From the NCBI GenBank assembly GCA_030445745.1, contig JASUTE010000005.1, forward strand, positions 68,528 through 132,527: DNA of 64,000 nucleotides, written 5' to 3'. Positions 43,582 to 53,082 of this stretch are shown here, piece by piece. The DNA is from Candidatus Cloacimonadota bacterium (GTDB lineage: Bacteria > Cloacimonadota > Cloacimonadia > Cloacimonadales > TCS61). The notes below the pieces were generated by a model, which was given only the letters and a program-made list of their open reading frames with translations, ran no database searches and was not told the origin of the DNA. Position 1 is the first letter of the stretch; every line of letters begins with the position of its first letter. Both the position numbers and the translations under genes were made by a program.

Positions 43582-43931
43582 TAGGGATATATCCTATTAA
43601 ACTCTTTCGATAAATTCAATAACAGTGGTAGGTGTGCCAAAAGACCATTAGCGCCTTCGTATTTCAGAAAAAGCCCATCAGAGAAGCGAAAGCAACAATC
43701 TTCACTCCAAAAATTACCTAAAAATTCAGCTAAAGATATCTTTATATTCTGCATTAAATATTCAGTATCTTGAAGTATTTTTGTTGCCAACTCTTCTTTG
43801 TCTGCCAGAGTTTTAAGAAGATCATTTTTTTCGATAAGAAATACCTGATATTCTGTTGTGGCGGCAGCGGAATTAGCAAATTTTGCTAAGGAATAAGACA
43901 CTGCTTGCCACCAGGGATTATTTGTGTTCAA
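43581..43931 (-). CDS. Unknown protein, 116 residues
   Basis: I do not recognise this protein. It has no signal peptide and contains a Cys pair (SEDCCFRF) and several aromatic residues. It overlaps the MATE start by one base and the upstream gene by four, so it belongs to the 45138-42133 operon. Function not assigned. Confidence 0.5.
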   Translation of the reverse strand: MNTNNPWWQAVSYSLAKFANSAAATTEYQVFLIEKNDLLKTLADKEELATKILQDTEYLMQNIKISLAEFLGNFWSEDCCFRFSDGLFLKYEGANGLLAHLPLLLNLSKEFNRIYP

Positions 43932-44248
43932 CTCAAATTCCGCCAGAAATTCCTCCCTTCTTTTATACCATTGGCTATCAATTTATTATCCTGGGGGAAA
44001 ACTTTAAAATTAGATTTTGAATTCTGAAAAATAAATTTGGTAGTTTGGTGCTCTTGCTTATAGCAGCTGGTTTGGCGTTCATTTCCAATTCTGTAAATTC
44101 GTTTAATTAATGTATCGGTTTTTATAACTTCATAATATGCTATCGCAGAAGGGTCTTGAACAGTTTCGTGATAACGGTAAACTTGGGAGCTGCTGGTCAA
44201 AATGCTAGTAAATATTATAGTTAGGAAAAGGACGCTTGTTTTTTTCAT
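43928..44248 (-). CDS. Unknown exported protein, 106 residues
   Basis: The start MKKTSVLFLTIIFTSILTSS is a signal peptide, leaving a mature chain of about 84 residues rich in Lys, Thr and aromatics, with one Cys. No family recognised. Overlaps both neighbours by four bases (ATGA), so it is translated with them. Confidence 0.5.
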   Translation of the reverse strand: MKKTSVLFLTIIFTSILTSSSQVYRYHETVQDPSAIAYYEVIKTDTLIKRIYRIGNERQTSCYKQEHQTTKFIFQNSKSNFKVFPQDNKLIANGIKEGRNFWRNLS

Positions 44249-45138
44249 TTTATTTCATATAGCTTGCTGACGGGAAGCAGAAAAATTTCCCTCTGTTCGT
44301 TAGTAATCATCAATGTTTCATTATTTTGGAAGCAAATAGCTTCACACTGTTTGGCTTTTATGGGCAACCAACTTATTTTTCCTTGGAAGTAGGAAGAATT
44401 TTCCTTTTTGAAAATCCAAACTGAATTATATGTTAAAACTGCCAGCTTACTACCATCATCATTAGCTTCAGCCGCTGTAACCATGCCACCGATATCAAAA
44501 GTTTCCAAAGGAATCAATTCACTTTGTTTCTGGGAAGTATCTACTTGATAAATGGTAGTGTAGGTGTCCTCACGATGTTTGCTAAGAACAAAAAGAGAAT
44601 CATTTGCCCAAAAAATCGCTTCGCAATCGAAATTTTTATTAGCAGCGGGAAATTTTTTCTGATTGGGATAGTTAACACGGTATTCTTTACAGGCAGTAGT
44701 GATTCCAGTAAATTCCGGGTAAGGATCTTTGACTTGATAGATAACCAAATCGCGGCGGGCATTGCCGTTGTTTCCCAAATCGGAAATATAAAGATTTCCC
44801 TCAGCATCTGTGGTCATATCTTCCCAGTCCACATTAGCAGCATTTGCTACAAAAATACCGCCTTCATTTTGGTTATACCACTCCGCCCGTAGAATTTCAC
44901 CCTGGCTGTTTACCGGGTAAATTTTGTTCAACGAACCAGAATCGTTCAGTGTCCAATACACATTATCCCAGAACCTGCTTTTCACAATTGCAGAAGATTC
45001 GTCTATTTCAGCAAAATCGAAAGTTGTATAAGCTGCTAAGTCAACTGTTTCTACTTGTGGTAAATCCACTTTTATAACGGATTGTGCCGATAATAAAATA
45101 GTTAGGAGAAGGAACGTAAGTAAAGCTATTTTTTTCAT
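44245..45138 (-). CDS. Exported beta-propeller-like protein
   Basis: A 297-residue exported protein. It has a signal peptide (residues 1-18) and repeated WTLNDSG, VDWEDMTTDAEGNLYISDLGNNGNAR and NFDCEAIFW-type segments. The pattern N-D-S-G...D-W-E-D...G-D/N-N-x-R is that of phytase/SdiA-regulated-like six-bladed propellers found in many Bacteroidetes-type genomes. It probably binds a ligand or hydrolyses an ester in the periplasm. The role is not known. Confidence 0.65.
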   Translation of the reverse strand: MKKIALLTFLLLTILLSAQSVIKVDLPQVETVDLAAYTTFDFAEIDESSAIVKSRFWDNVYWTLNDSGSLNKIYPVNSQGEILRAEWYNQNEGGIFVANAANVDWEDMTTDAEGNLYISDLGNNGNARRDLVIYQVKDPYPEFTGITTACKEYRVNYPNQKKFPAANKNFDCEAIFWANDSLFVLSKHREDTYTTIYQVDTSQKQSELIPLETFDIGGMVTAAEANDDGSKLAVLTYNSVWIFKKENSSYFQGKISWLPIKAKQCEAICFQNNETLMITNEQREIFLLPVSKLYEIK

Positions 45139-45151
45139 AAATTTCCCGCTT

Positions 45152-45496
45152 TTAGCAAGTTAAATGAAAAGCAGCGACAACTTGACTTTCTTTGGATATT
45201 CTATTAAATTCTTCCACTGTTTTACCAGTTTTGTGTGATATCAGCTTGATTTTGTTATCATCTAGCATCTTCTGGAAATTCGTATCGACCTTCATCAAAC
45301 CGTAATAGCCAGTACCAATTATTACTAATTCTGGTTTAACTTCCAGTAATGTAGGAATATCTTCTTTCTGCAAAAGATGTCCCTTTTGTCGCCACCAATT
45401 GTCTTGTATTTTTCCAGAGGGCCAAATTATCAGATCTTTAACAAATTCCTGGCCATTGATCTGCATTTTACCAAATGTATATTTCTCTATTTTCAT
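45152..45496 (-). CDS. Mth938-domain (DUF498) protein
   Basis: A 114-residue protein of the Mth938 fold: a start with YTFGKMQINGQEFVKDLIIWP, the central PELVIIGTGYYG and the KTVEEFNRI block. Related human protein NDUFAF3 helps respiratory complex assembly; bacterial roles are unknown. Its ATG overlaps the stop of the methyltransferase upstream, and base composition is like the host, unlike the restriction genes. Confidence 0.8.
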   Translation of the reverse strand: MKIEKYTFGKMQINGQEFVKDLIIWPSGKIQDNWWRQKGHLLQKEDIPTLLEVKPELVIIGTGYYGLMKVDTNFQKMLDDNKIKLISHKTGKTVEEFNRISKESQVVAAFHLTC

Positions 45497-46464
45497 TTCA
45501 GTGATTCAAAATATAATTGGCTATTATTTTTATTTATTACAAGTTGAAAATTCATATCTTTTGGCTTTATCAATTTTATTTCTTCTTTATCTATCAGCTT
45601 CCGGTCAGATGGAATATAGAAATATTTTTTTATGCTATCCCAATCCTTATTCCTCAAGGTTCTTATTTTGTTTAAATAGTAACTAACCCAATTATTTCCT
45701 ATTTTTGAATCAGGATTAGTTTTGCTTAACTTTTCTCTTGAGACTTCAACATATTTTTGATCTAATTCGAAACCAATATAGTTTCTACCAAGCCTTTTAG
45801 CAGCTATTGCTGTTGTACCTGTTCCCATAAATGGATCAAAAACAATGTCGTTTTCATCTGTACTCATTAAAACTAATCTTTCAAGAAGATGAATTGGAAG
45901 TTGGCATGGGTGTGGGTCTCTATTTTTATTATGCTTTATTCTATGTATATCTGTCCAAACATCAGAAACTAAAGGACCAAAAGGGTGTACTTTAGCTTTT
46001 TTACCTCCATAATCCTTTAAAAGGTAACCGGTTTTACGGTCTCTTTTGTGTGGATATCTGATTTCATTAAATTTTATTTTTTTCTCATCTTTGGCATAAA
46101 AAAGAATTCCATAATGGGCTGGTTGTAATGTTTTTCCCATTGGCGCTGTTGGAGCGTCCCAACTAATCCAATGTTTAAAAAATGCTATTTTATTCAGTAT
46201 AGCAGAAAAATAAGTTAACCATTTAGGTATATTATGAATATAAATAGAACCGGTAGGTTTTGTAACTCTAACCATTTCTGAAATCCATTTTTCACACCAT
46301 GAAATATAATCTTTAAATTCTAAAGAGTCTTTATAACTGTTATATTTCTTTTTTAAATTGAAGGGTGGATCGGCAAAGCTCATATCAACAAAATTATCTG
46401 GGATTCTTTTAAATAATTCTAGACAATCACCTTGAATAATGGAATTAATCGTATCTTTTTTCAT
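45493..46464 (-). CDS. DNA methyltransferase (beta-type, DPPF) of a restriction-modification system
   Basis: A 323-residue SAM-dependent DNA methylase. The catalytic motif FADPPFN is near residue 32 and the SAM motif FDPFMGTGTTAIAAKRLGR near residue 210, the order of beta-class enzymes. DPPF fits adenine-N6 or cytosine-N4 methylation. Overlaps the endonuclease gene by four bases. Confidence 0.9.
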   Translation of the reverse strand: MKKDTINSIIQGDCLELFKRIPDNFVDMSFADPPFNLKKKYNSYKDSLEFKDYISWCEKWISEMVRVTKPTGSIYIHNIPKWLTYFSAILNKIAFFKHWISWDAPTAPMGKTLQPAHYGILFYAKDEKKIKFNEIRYPHKRDRKTGYLLKDYGGKKAKVHPFGPLVSDVWTDIHRIKHNKNRDPHPCQLPIHLLERLVLMSTDENDIVFDPFMGTGTTAIAAKRLGRNYIGFELDQKYVEVSREKLSKTNPDSKIGNNWVSYYLNKIRTLRNKDWDSIKKYFYIPSDRKLIDKEEIKLIKPKDMNFQLVINKNNSQLYFESLK

Positions 46465-47432
46465 TTGTAGCTTTCTAATAATTTTTTAAATCTATCAATT
46501 TCATCTCCATGAAAGGTGAAAACATCTTCATAAGCGGTAACCATTCTATGTAAATCACCTTTGCGAACATACCATCCAATTCCATCGACAAAACCATAAA
46601 ATTTTGCTTTAGGATAATTTTGTTTAATCAGTCTATTAATTTGTAATTCTGTTTTTGATTTATCGCCTTGTCCTGAGGAAGTAGTAGCTAAAAAAGAGCA
46701 TTCAATAATAATTCTAGGATCATTTTTATCAGGTATAATAAAATCCATTGTTCTTTTACTATCATGGGCATTCGTTATCAATTCATTTAGATCACCTGAT
46801 TCATAATTTATATTTAGGTTATCTAATATTTGTCCAATTACAGTTTCTGGATTATTTTTCTTCTTTCCTGAATAGCTTCCTTTTTCTTTATACCTAATTA
46901 TTGTATCTATTAACTGATGAGTATCGAAAGTTAGTTTTCCAATACTTAGCTTTTTTAATTCAAACAGTGGTATTGTTTCTGATAAAATTCTTATAGAACT
47001 ACCTTCAAAGAAAAGATTAACAATTCCTTTACGGAAATATTTATTTCTTCGTACTAAATTATTTATTTTTGAGTCAGACCATTCCGTAATATTGACAATG
47101 TCAATTGTATCATCACACCATTTATCTTTAAGTGTTATCTCATTTAATTCTTTACAATTTATAATTCTGCTTAAAGTAATTAAGCGTTTAAATGACTCGT
47201 TAGAAAATCCAGTAAGTGCAAGTAATGCTCTTAAACCATTATCTTTTTTTTGTAGTAGATCTTCAAATATTTCTTTTTTCAGTCCGTTATTATCTATTTT
47301 ATTTTTTACATTCAGTAGTGTTTCTGTTAAAGAAATGATATAACCTTCATAATCTTCTTCAAATTTTGAATTGAAAAAATAAAATGTATTTTTTTGAACT
47401 ATCGTATTAACTTTTTCTTCTAGAGTTCTCAT
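46461..47432 (-). CDS. Probable type II restriction endonuclease
   Basis: A 323-residue protein between two methylase genes. The C-terminal half has TMDFIIPDKNDPRIIIECSF, then GQGDKSKTELQINRL and KFYGFVDGIGWY. The arrangement D...(E)-C/N-x-F...G-x-K...DGxGW recalls DpnII/MboI-like nucleases. The lysine of the PD-(D/E)xK site is not in its usual place. Very AT-rich, like its neighbours. The recognition site is unknown. Confidence 0.75.
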   Translation of the reverse strand: MRTLEEKVNTIVQKNTFYFFNSKFEEDYEGYIISLTETLLNVKNKIDNNGLKKEIFEDLLQKKDNGLRALLALTGFSNESFKRLITLSRIINCKELNEITLKDKWCDDTIDIVNITEWSDSKINNLVRRNKYFRKGIVNLFFEGSSIRILSETIPLFELKKLSIGKLTFDTHQLIDTIIRYKEKGSYSGKKKNNPETVIGQILDNLNINYESGDLNELITNAHDSKRTMDFIIPDKNDPRIIIECSFLATTSSGQGDKSKTELQINRLIKQNYPKAKFYGFVDGIGWYVRKGDLHRMVTAYEDVFTFHGDEIDRFKKLLESYK

Positions 47433-48664
47433 ATTTCCTTCCTAAAGAATAAGATGTTTTCTTCTTTCATTGTATTTCTCATACCTTTTATAGGTTTAAT
47501 AATATTTTTTTTTAATTTTAGATTATACTTACTACAAGATGCTATAATACTTGTTTCTAGCTTAATTCCTCCAGTTTGTTTGGTATTTGAACCAATTATC
47601 ATTACAAGAAATTTACCATTTTTAAGCACTCTGGAAATTTCTTTACAAACTTTATCCATTTCAATAAAATAATTTTCTAGCCTTTCTTTTTTGTTTCTTC
47701 CCATTAGACCTATCATTTTTTCTCTTAATTTGTTAATATTAACACCAAAATATTCCAAATGTGGCTTATCATTTTTAAGATAGTCGATGGCAAAAGAATA
47801 TGGTGGTGACGTAATTACTCCATCTACCGAACCATTATTTATTTTTAAATTAGTAGCGGTAGAATTATCTAAAATTTTAAGATTACCTAATTTGCTAGTA
47901 TTTTTTTTATTAAAATTTAAAACAGTTTCTACATATCTTTTAAGCACTTTTTTAAATAATTGTTTGTGGCTTGATTGTTTCACTCTTTTTGAATAACCTA
48001 AAGCGTCTAAGTATGCTAATAATACTAAATTATATATTTTCTCTTTCTTCACTAATTGTGCTTTTTTCAACATATCTGGATAAGAATTTGTAGATAAGAA
48101 ATAAAAGAACTCTTCAGTTTTATCTGTTATTTTGGATAACAGATTAATATCTAAATCTAGGCTTTCATATTTTACTTTAGTCATAAATTTACAGAAGGGG
48201 CTTAAATCAGCTGCATAAGAGTTTATTCCCATCAAACTTGCCTCAATGTTTGTTGTTCCACTACCACACATAGGGTCTAGTATAGTCTCTCTTTTTTTTA
48301 TTCCAATTATATTCATAATAGCTTTAATTAATTGTGGATGAAACTTACCTCTATAAGGAAATAATCCATGTGTAGCATATCCGGTTGAAAATTTTCCATT
48401 TTTAAAATAGTTATTAGTTAATTGTGATCTATTTTTATCATTTTCAATGAAGCTATTATAACATAGTTGAAAATGTTTAGTTTTTATATTTCCAATACTT
48501 TCAAAATAAGCACCTCTATTTATCAATTCTTTTCTTTTCAACATTTTAAATTCCAAATATGCAAGTCTTAGTTCAAACAATTCAGTTACTGAAGGTAAAA
48601 GAATTATATCCTTTTGAAATATTAGATTTTCAATGTCTTCTAGTTCAAAAAATGTTTTTTTCAT
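47429..48664 (-). CDS. DNA methyltransferase (SPPY, cytosine-N4 type) of a restriction-modification system
   Basis: A 411-residue methylase. The SAM motif ILDPMCGSGTTNIEAS is at about residue 130, and the catalytic TSPPYSFAIDYL follows near residue 285, SPPY being typical of cytosine-N4 methylases. ATG 48664 overlaps the hslU stop as TGATG; a GTG at 48667 is also in frame. No ribosome site is visible, so translation is probably coupled to hslU. Base composition drops sharply at this gene (one sampled line is below 20% GC). Confidence 0.88.
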   Translation of the reverse strand: MKKTFFELEDIENLIFQKDIILLPSVTELFELRLAYLEFKMLKRKELINRGAYFESIGNIKTKHFQLCYNSFIENDKNRSQLTNNYFKNGKFSTGYATHGLFPYRGKFHPQLIKAIMNIIGIKKRETILDPMCGSGTTNIEASLMGINSYAADLSPFCKFMTKVKYESLDLDINLLSKITDKTEEFFYFLSTNSYPDMLKKAQLVKKEKIYNLVLLAYLDALGYSKRVKQSSHKQLFKKVLKRYVETVLNFNKKNTSKLGNLKILDNSTATNLKINNGSVDGVITSPPYSFAIDYLKNDKPHLEYFGVNINKLREKMIGLMGRNKKERLENYFIEMDKVCKEISRVLKNGKFLVMIIGSNTKQTGGIKLETSIIASCSKYNLKLKKNIIKPIKGMRNTMKEENILFFRKEI

Positions 48665-50025
48665 CACAAAATATATTTGGAAAGGTCTTCGTCCTTGATA
48701 AGTTTGCGTAGTTTTTGGTTCACTATCTTCTTGGTTATAGTCACTCTTTTATATTTTTTAGTTGGCATTTCAAAAAGGTAGTCTTCCAGAAGTGCATTCA
48801 TAATGGTGTGTAGTCTACGAGCACCTATATCTTCCATTTTAGCATTGGCCTTAGCTGCGTAGTCGCTGATGGCATCAATAGCTTCTTCACGGAAAACTAA
48901 CTGAACATTCTCGGAGGCAAACATCGCTTTATATTGCTTGGTTAATGAGTTTTTTGGATAAACCAATATTTTTTTTAAATCTTCCTGAGATAAACTGTTA
49001 AGTTCCTGGCGGATGGGGAAGCGTCCTTGCAGTTCTGGTATCAGGTCGGAAGGTTTGCTAGTGCTAAAAGCACCTGCTGCAATAAACAAAATATGCGAGG
49101 TATTGATAATGCCATATTTAGTAGGAACATTCGAGCCTTCCACTATAGGCAGCAAGTCTCTTTGTACTCCACTGCGAGAAACATCTGCTGAACTGCGATT
49201 ATTTTCCATTGCTGCTATCTTGTCTATCTCATCAATAAAGATTATACCGTCATTTTCCACACGCTTTTTAGCTTCTATTCTCACCTTTTCTTTGTCTACT
49301 AAGCGGTTTGCTTCTACTTCAGTGAGATAGTCATAAGCTTCTTTTACTTTCATTTTCTTTTTCTTATCACCCTTGCGATTGAAAGGTAATAAACCTGAAA
49401 CAATATCGCCAATTTGCAGATCAATGGAAGCTGAATCAGAACCGCCCATGAATTCCAAATGTGGTTTGCCTGGTTTTTCTACAGAAACTTCTACTTCCCG
49501 ATCATCTAAGTTACCGCTATCGAAAAGGTTTTCCATTTTTTTTCGAATACGCTGGTAGCGGTCCTTACGAGTTTTGGCTTCTTCTTGAGTTTCATCTTTA
49601 GGAGCTGGTGGAGCTGGGTAAAGTATATCAATTAGCCTCTGTTTAGCATTGTGCCGAGCCTCAGTTTGCACATCTTGCATCATCTGTGTTTTTACCTGAT
49701 TCAAAGCTATATTCATCAGCTCGCGTATCATCGATTCCACATCGCGACCTACATAACCTACTTCAGTGAACTTGGAAGCTTCTACTTTAATAAATGGTGC
49801 ATTTGCCAAACGTGAGAGCCGTCGCGAAATCTCAGTTTTTCCTACTCCGGTGGGACCAATCAAGATGATATTGTTTGGCATTATCTCTTCACGTAGTTCA
49901 TTCTGCACATGTAAGCGGCGCCAGCGATTTCTAAGTGCTATAGCTACAGCCTTTTTGGCCTTATCCTGCCCGATTATATAATTATCTAATTCTTTTACTA
50001 TTTTAGAAGGAACTAAATCTTTCAT
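48664..50025 (-). CDS. hslU: ATP-dependent protease ATPase subunit HslU
   Basis: The AAA+ unfoldase of the HslUV protease, 453 residues from ATG 50025. Walker A is LIGPTGVGKTEISRRL near residue 50, Walker B is IIFIDEID, and the C-terminal EDLSKYIL docks into HslV. A longer frame to 50070 exists, but the 50025 start has AGAGGAAA upstream, gives the standard MKDLVPSKIV, and only two bases separate it from the hslV stop. Confidence 0.97.
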   Translation of the reverse strand: MKDLVPSKIVKELDNYIIGQDKAKKAVAIALRNRWRRLHVQNELREEIMPNNIILIGPTGVGKTEISRRLSRLANAPFIKVEASKFTEVGYVGRDVESMIRELMNIALNQVKTQMMQDVQTEARHNAKQRLIDILYPAPPAPKDETQEEAKTRKDRYQRIRKKMENLFDSGNLDDREVEVSVEKPGKPHLEFMGGSDSASIDLQIGDIVSGLLPFNRKGDKKKKMKVKEAYDYLTEVEANRLVDKEKVRIEAKKRVENDGIIFIDEIDKIAAMENNRSSADVSRSGVQRDLLPIVEGSNVPTKYGIINTSHILFIAAGAFSTSKPSDLIPELQGRFPIRQELNSLSQEDLKKILVYPKNSLTKQYKAMFASENVQLVFREEAIDAISDYAAKANAKMEDIGARRLHTIMNALLEDYLFEMPTKKYKRVTITKKIVNQKLRKLIKDEDLSKYIL

Positions 50026-50027
50026 TT

Positions 50028-50558
50028 TTAAATTTCCTCTGAAGTGATGTTTTCGTTTGTATAAATACAAATCTGCGCAGCGATCTTTAAGGATTCTACA
50101 GCGATTTCTTTTGGTTTAAGTTTAGTGTATTTGGAAAGTGCTCTGGCAGCGGCCAGCGCATAATTTCCACCTGAACCTATGGCTGCAATGCCATCATCCG
50201 GTTCCAATACATCGCCATTACCAGAAATAAGCAGTAGGGCATCCTGGTTAGCAACTAAGATCAATGCTTCCAGGCGGCGTAAAATTTTATCGCTACGCCA
50301 CTCTTTAGCTAGCTCTACCGCTGCTTTTTTTATATTGCCTTTGTATTCATTTAGTTTTTTCTCAAATTTTTCAAACAAGGTAAAAGCATCTGCTGTGGCA
50401 CCAGCAAAACCTGCTATAACCTGGTTGTTGTAGAGTTTTCTTATCTTTTGCGCAGTAGATTTTGCTACTGTGTTGCCCATGGTTACCTGGCCATCGCCAG
50501 CAATGGCTACATTTTTTCCGATCTTTATTCCTAAAATTGTAGTTGCATGCATCTCCAT
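50028..50558 (-). CDS. hslV: ATP-dependent protease peptidase subunit HslV
   Basis: A 176-residue proteasome-like peptidase. The catalytic Thr is in [11 protein letters not shown], so a five-residue N-terminal piece must be removed, as in CodW/ClpQ and Thermotoga forms. GDGQVTMGN and [13 protein letters not shown] are typical. A second Met three residues in could be the true start. Confidence 0.96.
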   Translation of the reverse strand: MEMHATTILGIKIGKNVAIAGDGQVTMGNTVAKSTAQKIRKLYNNQVIAGFAGATADAFTLFEKFEKKLNEYKGNIKKAAVELAKEWRSDKILRRLEALILVANQDALLLISGNGDVLEPDDGIAAIGSGGNYALAAARALSKYTKLKPKEIAVESLKIAAQICIYTNENITSEEI

Positions 50559-50561
50559 ATA

Positions 50562-52544
50562 CTAACCTTCTTCTTTTTTGGGTTTTTCTATCTCATCTTG
50601 AATACGTTTTTTTTCTTCTTTTTCAGCAACATCTATCTTCATCTGTTTAGCCATGTTATAGCGTTTTTCTACAGTTGCTTTCTCTTCACCTTCCACATGT
50701 TTAAGCACTATGCTATATATTTCATCAGCATCCAAGGTTTCTTTTGCTAAAAGTAATTCCGAAAGTTCATGCAAAATTTCAAGCCTAGTTTCCAATATTT
50801 GCTTAGCTTGTTTATAAGCTTCCAATACTATTTTATGTATTTCAGAATCTACTATCTCCGCAGTTTTCTCGCTCATACCTTCTTGCTGGTTTATTTCCTT
50901 GCCTAAGAATACCTGAGAGTTTTCTTTACCAATCATCATAGGGCCAATTTCAGAACTCATACCCCATTTGCAAACCATTTGTTTAGCCAGGTCGGTAGCC
51001 CGTTGAATATCGTTAGAAGCTCCGGTAGAGATATCTTTCAACACTATTTCTTCAGCTGCTCGGCCACCCATAAGCCCCACTATCGATTGTTCCAAGTAAG
51101 TTTTGGTATATTTGCTTTTATCTGTTTGCAAGAAATGAGTAGCTCCGCCAGTGAATCCCCTGGGAATAATAGTTACTTTGTGGATTGGTTCAGTTTTATC
51201 TAAGAAAACAGAGCACAAAACATGACCAATTTCGTGGATGGCAGTACTGCGCTTGTCTTCTTCAGTTATAACTCTGCTTTTGCGAGCTTTACCCAAAGTT
51301 ACTTTATCTTTTGCCTCTTCAAAATCGGCGTTTTCAATCTTTTTTTTGCTTCTTCTAGCTGCCAGAAGTGCTGCTTCATTAACTAGGTTAGCAAGATCGG
51401 CACCACTAAAGCCAGGAGTGCCGCGAGCTACCAATTGCAGACTCACATCTTTTGCCAATGGCAATTTTTTTGTGTGCACTTTTAGAATTTCAAACCTGCC
51501 TTTTATATCCGGCAAATCTACCACTACTTGGCGGTCGAAACGACCAGGACGAAGCAGCGCTGGGTCTAAAACATCGGGTCTGTTAGTGGCAGCAATAACT
51601 ATCACAGAATCATTGGGTTCAAAACCATCCATTTCTACCAAAAGCTGGTTCAAGGTTTGCTCACGCTCGTCATGTCCACCTCCCAAGCCGGCACCACGAT
51701 GACGTCCCACGGCATCTATCTCATCGATAAACAAGATGCAGGGAGCATTTTTCTTAGCATCTCGGAACATATTTCTTACTCTAGATGCGCCTACTCCTAC
51801 GAACATTTCCACAAAATCGGAACCACTTATATTGTAGAATGGTACTTTGGCTTCACCGGCTACAGCTTTGGCCAACAAGGTTTTACCTGTACCAGGTCTT
51901 CCCAGTAACATAACCCCACGAGGTATGCGACCACCTAAACTTTGAAATTTCTTAGGGGCTTTTAAAAATTCAATGATCTCCTCTAATTCCTCTTTAGCTT
52001 CATCTACACCTGCTACATCTTTAAAAGTAACATTGGTTTTACCGCCCATGAAAAGTCTGGCTGTATTTTTCCCAAAATTTAGGGCTTGATTAGCTCCACC
52101 ACGCATTCCGCGCATCATGAAAATCCAAAAACCTATGAAAATAAGGAAAGGTAAGAAATTCAAGAATATAGCTAAGAACTGCGAAGGTTTTTGAGAACTT
52201 ACATTTACTCCAGCATCTGTAAGCTGATTGGTAAAATCGGAATCTGGTTGAAAGGGTAGATAGGTTGTGTATTGCTGGCCATCTTCTGTTTTAAAACTAA
52301 CCTGCTTATCGCTTATTTGTGCCTCTTCAACTCTACCGCTTTTGTAAAGCTGCTGAAACTGACTAAAAGTTGCCTCTTTTACATTTCCCTGTCCTAAATT
52401 TGTAATTTGGAACATAACTATAACCAAGAGGATTATTACCAACCAGAAGGTAATGGTCTGAGAGCGCTTCATGCGAGGTGGTTTCTTGTTTTGGTTATTA
52501 TTATTTTGATTATTATTATTTTGGGGCTTTCTTGGGTTTTCCAT
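50562..52544 (-). CDS. ftsH: ATP-dependent zinc metalloprotease FtsH
   Basis: A 660-residue membrane protease. The Asn-rich N-terminus is followed by two membrane helices (about residues 28-48 and 128-148). The AAA domain has Walker A GRPGTGKT and Walker [11 protein letters not shown], the arginine-finger region [13 protein letters not shown], and the zinc site HEIGH with a downstream Asp. The Lys/Glu-rich C-terminal tail ends in KKEEG. In the order tilS-hpt-ftsH common to many bacteria. Confidence 0.98.
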   Translation of the reverse strand: MENPRKPQNNNNQNNNNQNKKPPRMKRSQTITFWLVIILLVIVMFQITNLGQGNVKEATFSQFQQLYKSGRVEEAQISDKQVSFKTEDGQQYTTYLPFQPDSDFTNQLTDAGVNVSSQKPSQFLAIFLNFLPFLIFIGFWIFMMRGMRGGANQALNFGKNTARLFMGGKTNVTFKDVAGVDEAKEELEEIIEFLKAPKKFQSLGGRIPRGVMLLGRPGTGKTLLAKAVAGEAKVPFYNISGSDFVEMFVGVGASRVRNMFRDAKKNAPCILFIDEIDAVGRHRGAGLGGGHDEREQTLNQLLVEMDGFEPNDSVIVIAATNRPDVLDPALLRPGRFDRQVVVDLPDIKGRFEILKVHTKKLPLAKDVSLQLVARGTPGFSGADLANLVNEAALLAARRSKKKIENADFEEAKDKVTLGKARKSRVITEEDKRSTAIHEIGHVLCSVFLDKTEPIHKVTIIPRGFTGGATHFLQTDKSKYTKTYLEQSIVGLMGGRAAEEIVLKDISTGASNDIQRATDLAKQMVCKWGMSSEIGPMMIGKENSQVFLGKEINQQEGMSEKTAEIVDSEIHKIVLEAYKQAKQILETRLEILHELSELLLAKETLDADEIYSIVLKHVEGEEKATVEKRYNMAKQMKIDVAEKEEKKRIQDEIEKPKKEEG

Positions 52545-53081
52545 CTATGTATAAATCTCCTTTTTTAAAATTCCTACGTAAGGTAAATTACGATATTTTT
52601 CAGCAAAATCTAATCCGTAACCTACCACAAATTCGTTTTCTATTTCATAACCAACATAGTCTAATTTTAAATCAATTTTATGAGCTTCGGGTTTGTCCAA
52701 GAGTGTGCAAATTTTCAACGAAGCTGGATTATGTTTTTGCAGATATTTAAAAATATAATCTAAAGTAAGGCCGGTGTCAACAATATCTTCCACAATTATC
52801 ACATCCTGGTTTACAATATCAACATCAATATCTTTACGAATTTTCACCACACCAGAAGATTGAGTGCTGTTGCCATAGCTAGAGATCGACATAAAATCTA
52901 TCTTCACAGGTACCGATATAGTGCGCATTAAATCGCTCAAAAAAACTACAGCTCCACGCAATATGCAGACCAGTATGGGGGTTTTGTCTTTATAATCTTG
53001 GGAAATTTGTTTCCCTAGTTTTTCTATTTTTTTCTGAATTGTTTTTTCATCTAACAATATTTTCTTTAAATCTTTTTCCAT
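52545..53081 (-). CDS. hpt: Hypoxanthine phosphoribosyltransferase
   Basis: A 178-residue purine-salvage enzyme that joins hypoxanthine or guanine to PRPP. The PRPP loop is VIIVEDIVDTGLTLDYI, and YVGYEIENEFVVGYGLDFAEKYRN is split over the C-terminal base-binding part. Full length. Abuts ftsH. Confidence 0.96.
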   Translation of the reverse strand: MEKDLKKILLDEKTIQKKIEKLGKQISQDYKDKTPILVCILRGAVVFLSDLMRTISVPVKIDFMSISSYGNSTQSSGVVKIRKDIDVDIVNQDVIIVEDIVDTGLTLDYIFKYLQKHNPASLKICTLLDKPEAHKIDLKLDYVGYEIENEFVVGYGLDFAEKYRNLPYVGILKKEIYT

Positions 53082-53082
53082 G

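Noticed and set aside
45493-48667. Mobile element carrying the restriction genes
   Set aside because: No transposase, integrase, terminal repeats or target duplication seen at the borders, so only composition supports transfer.
51238-51702. 154-codon open frame on the plus strand inside ftsH
   Set aside because: Shadow of the AAA domain coding strand; no ribosome site or known family.
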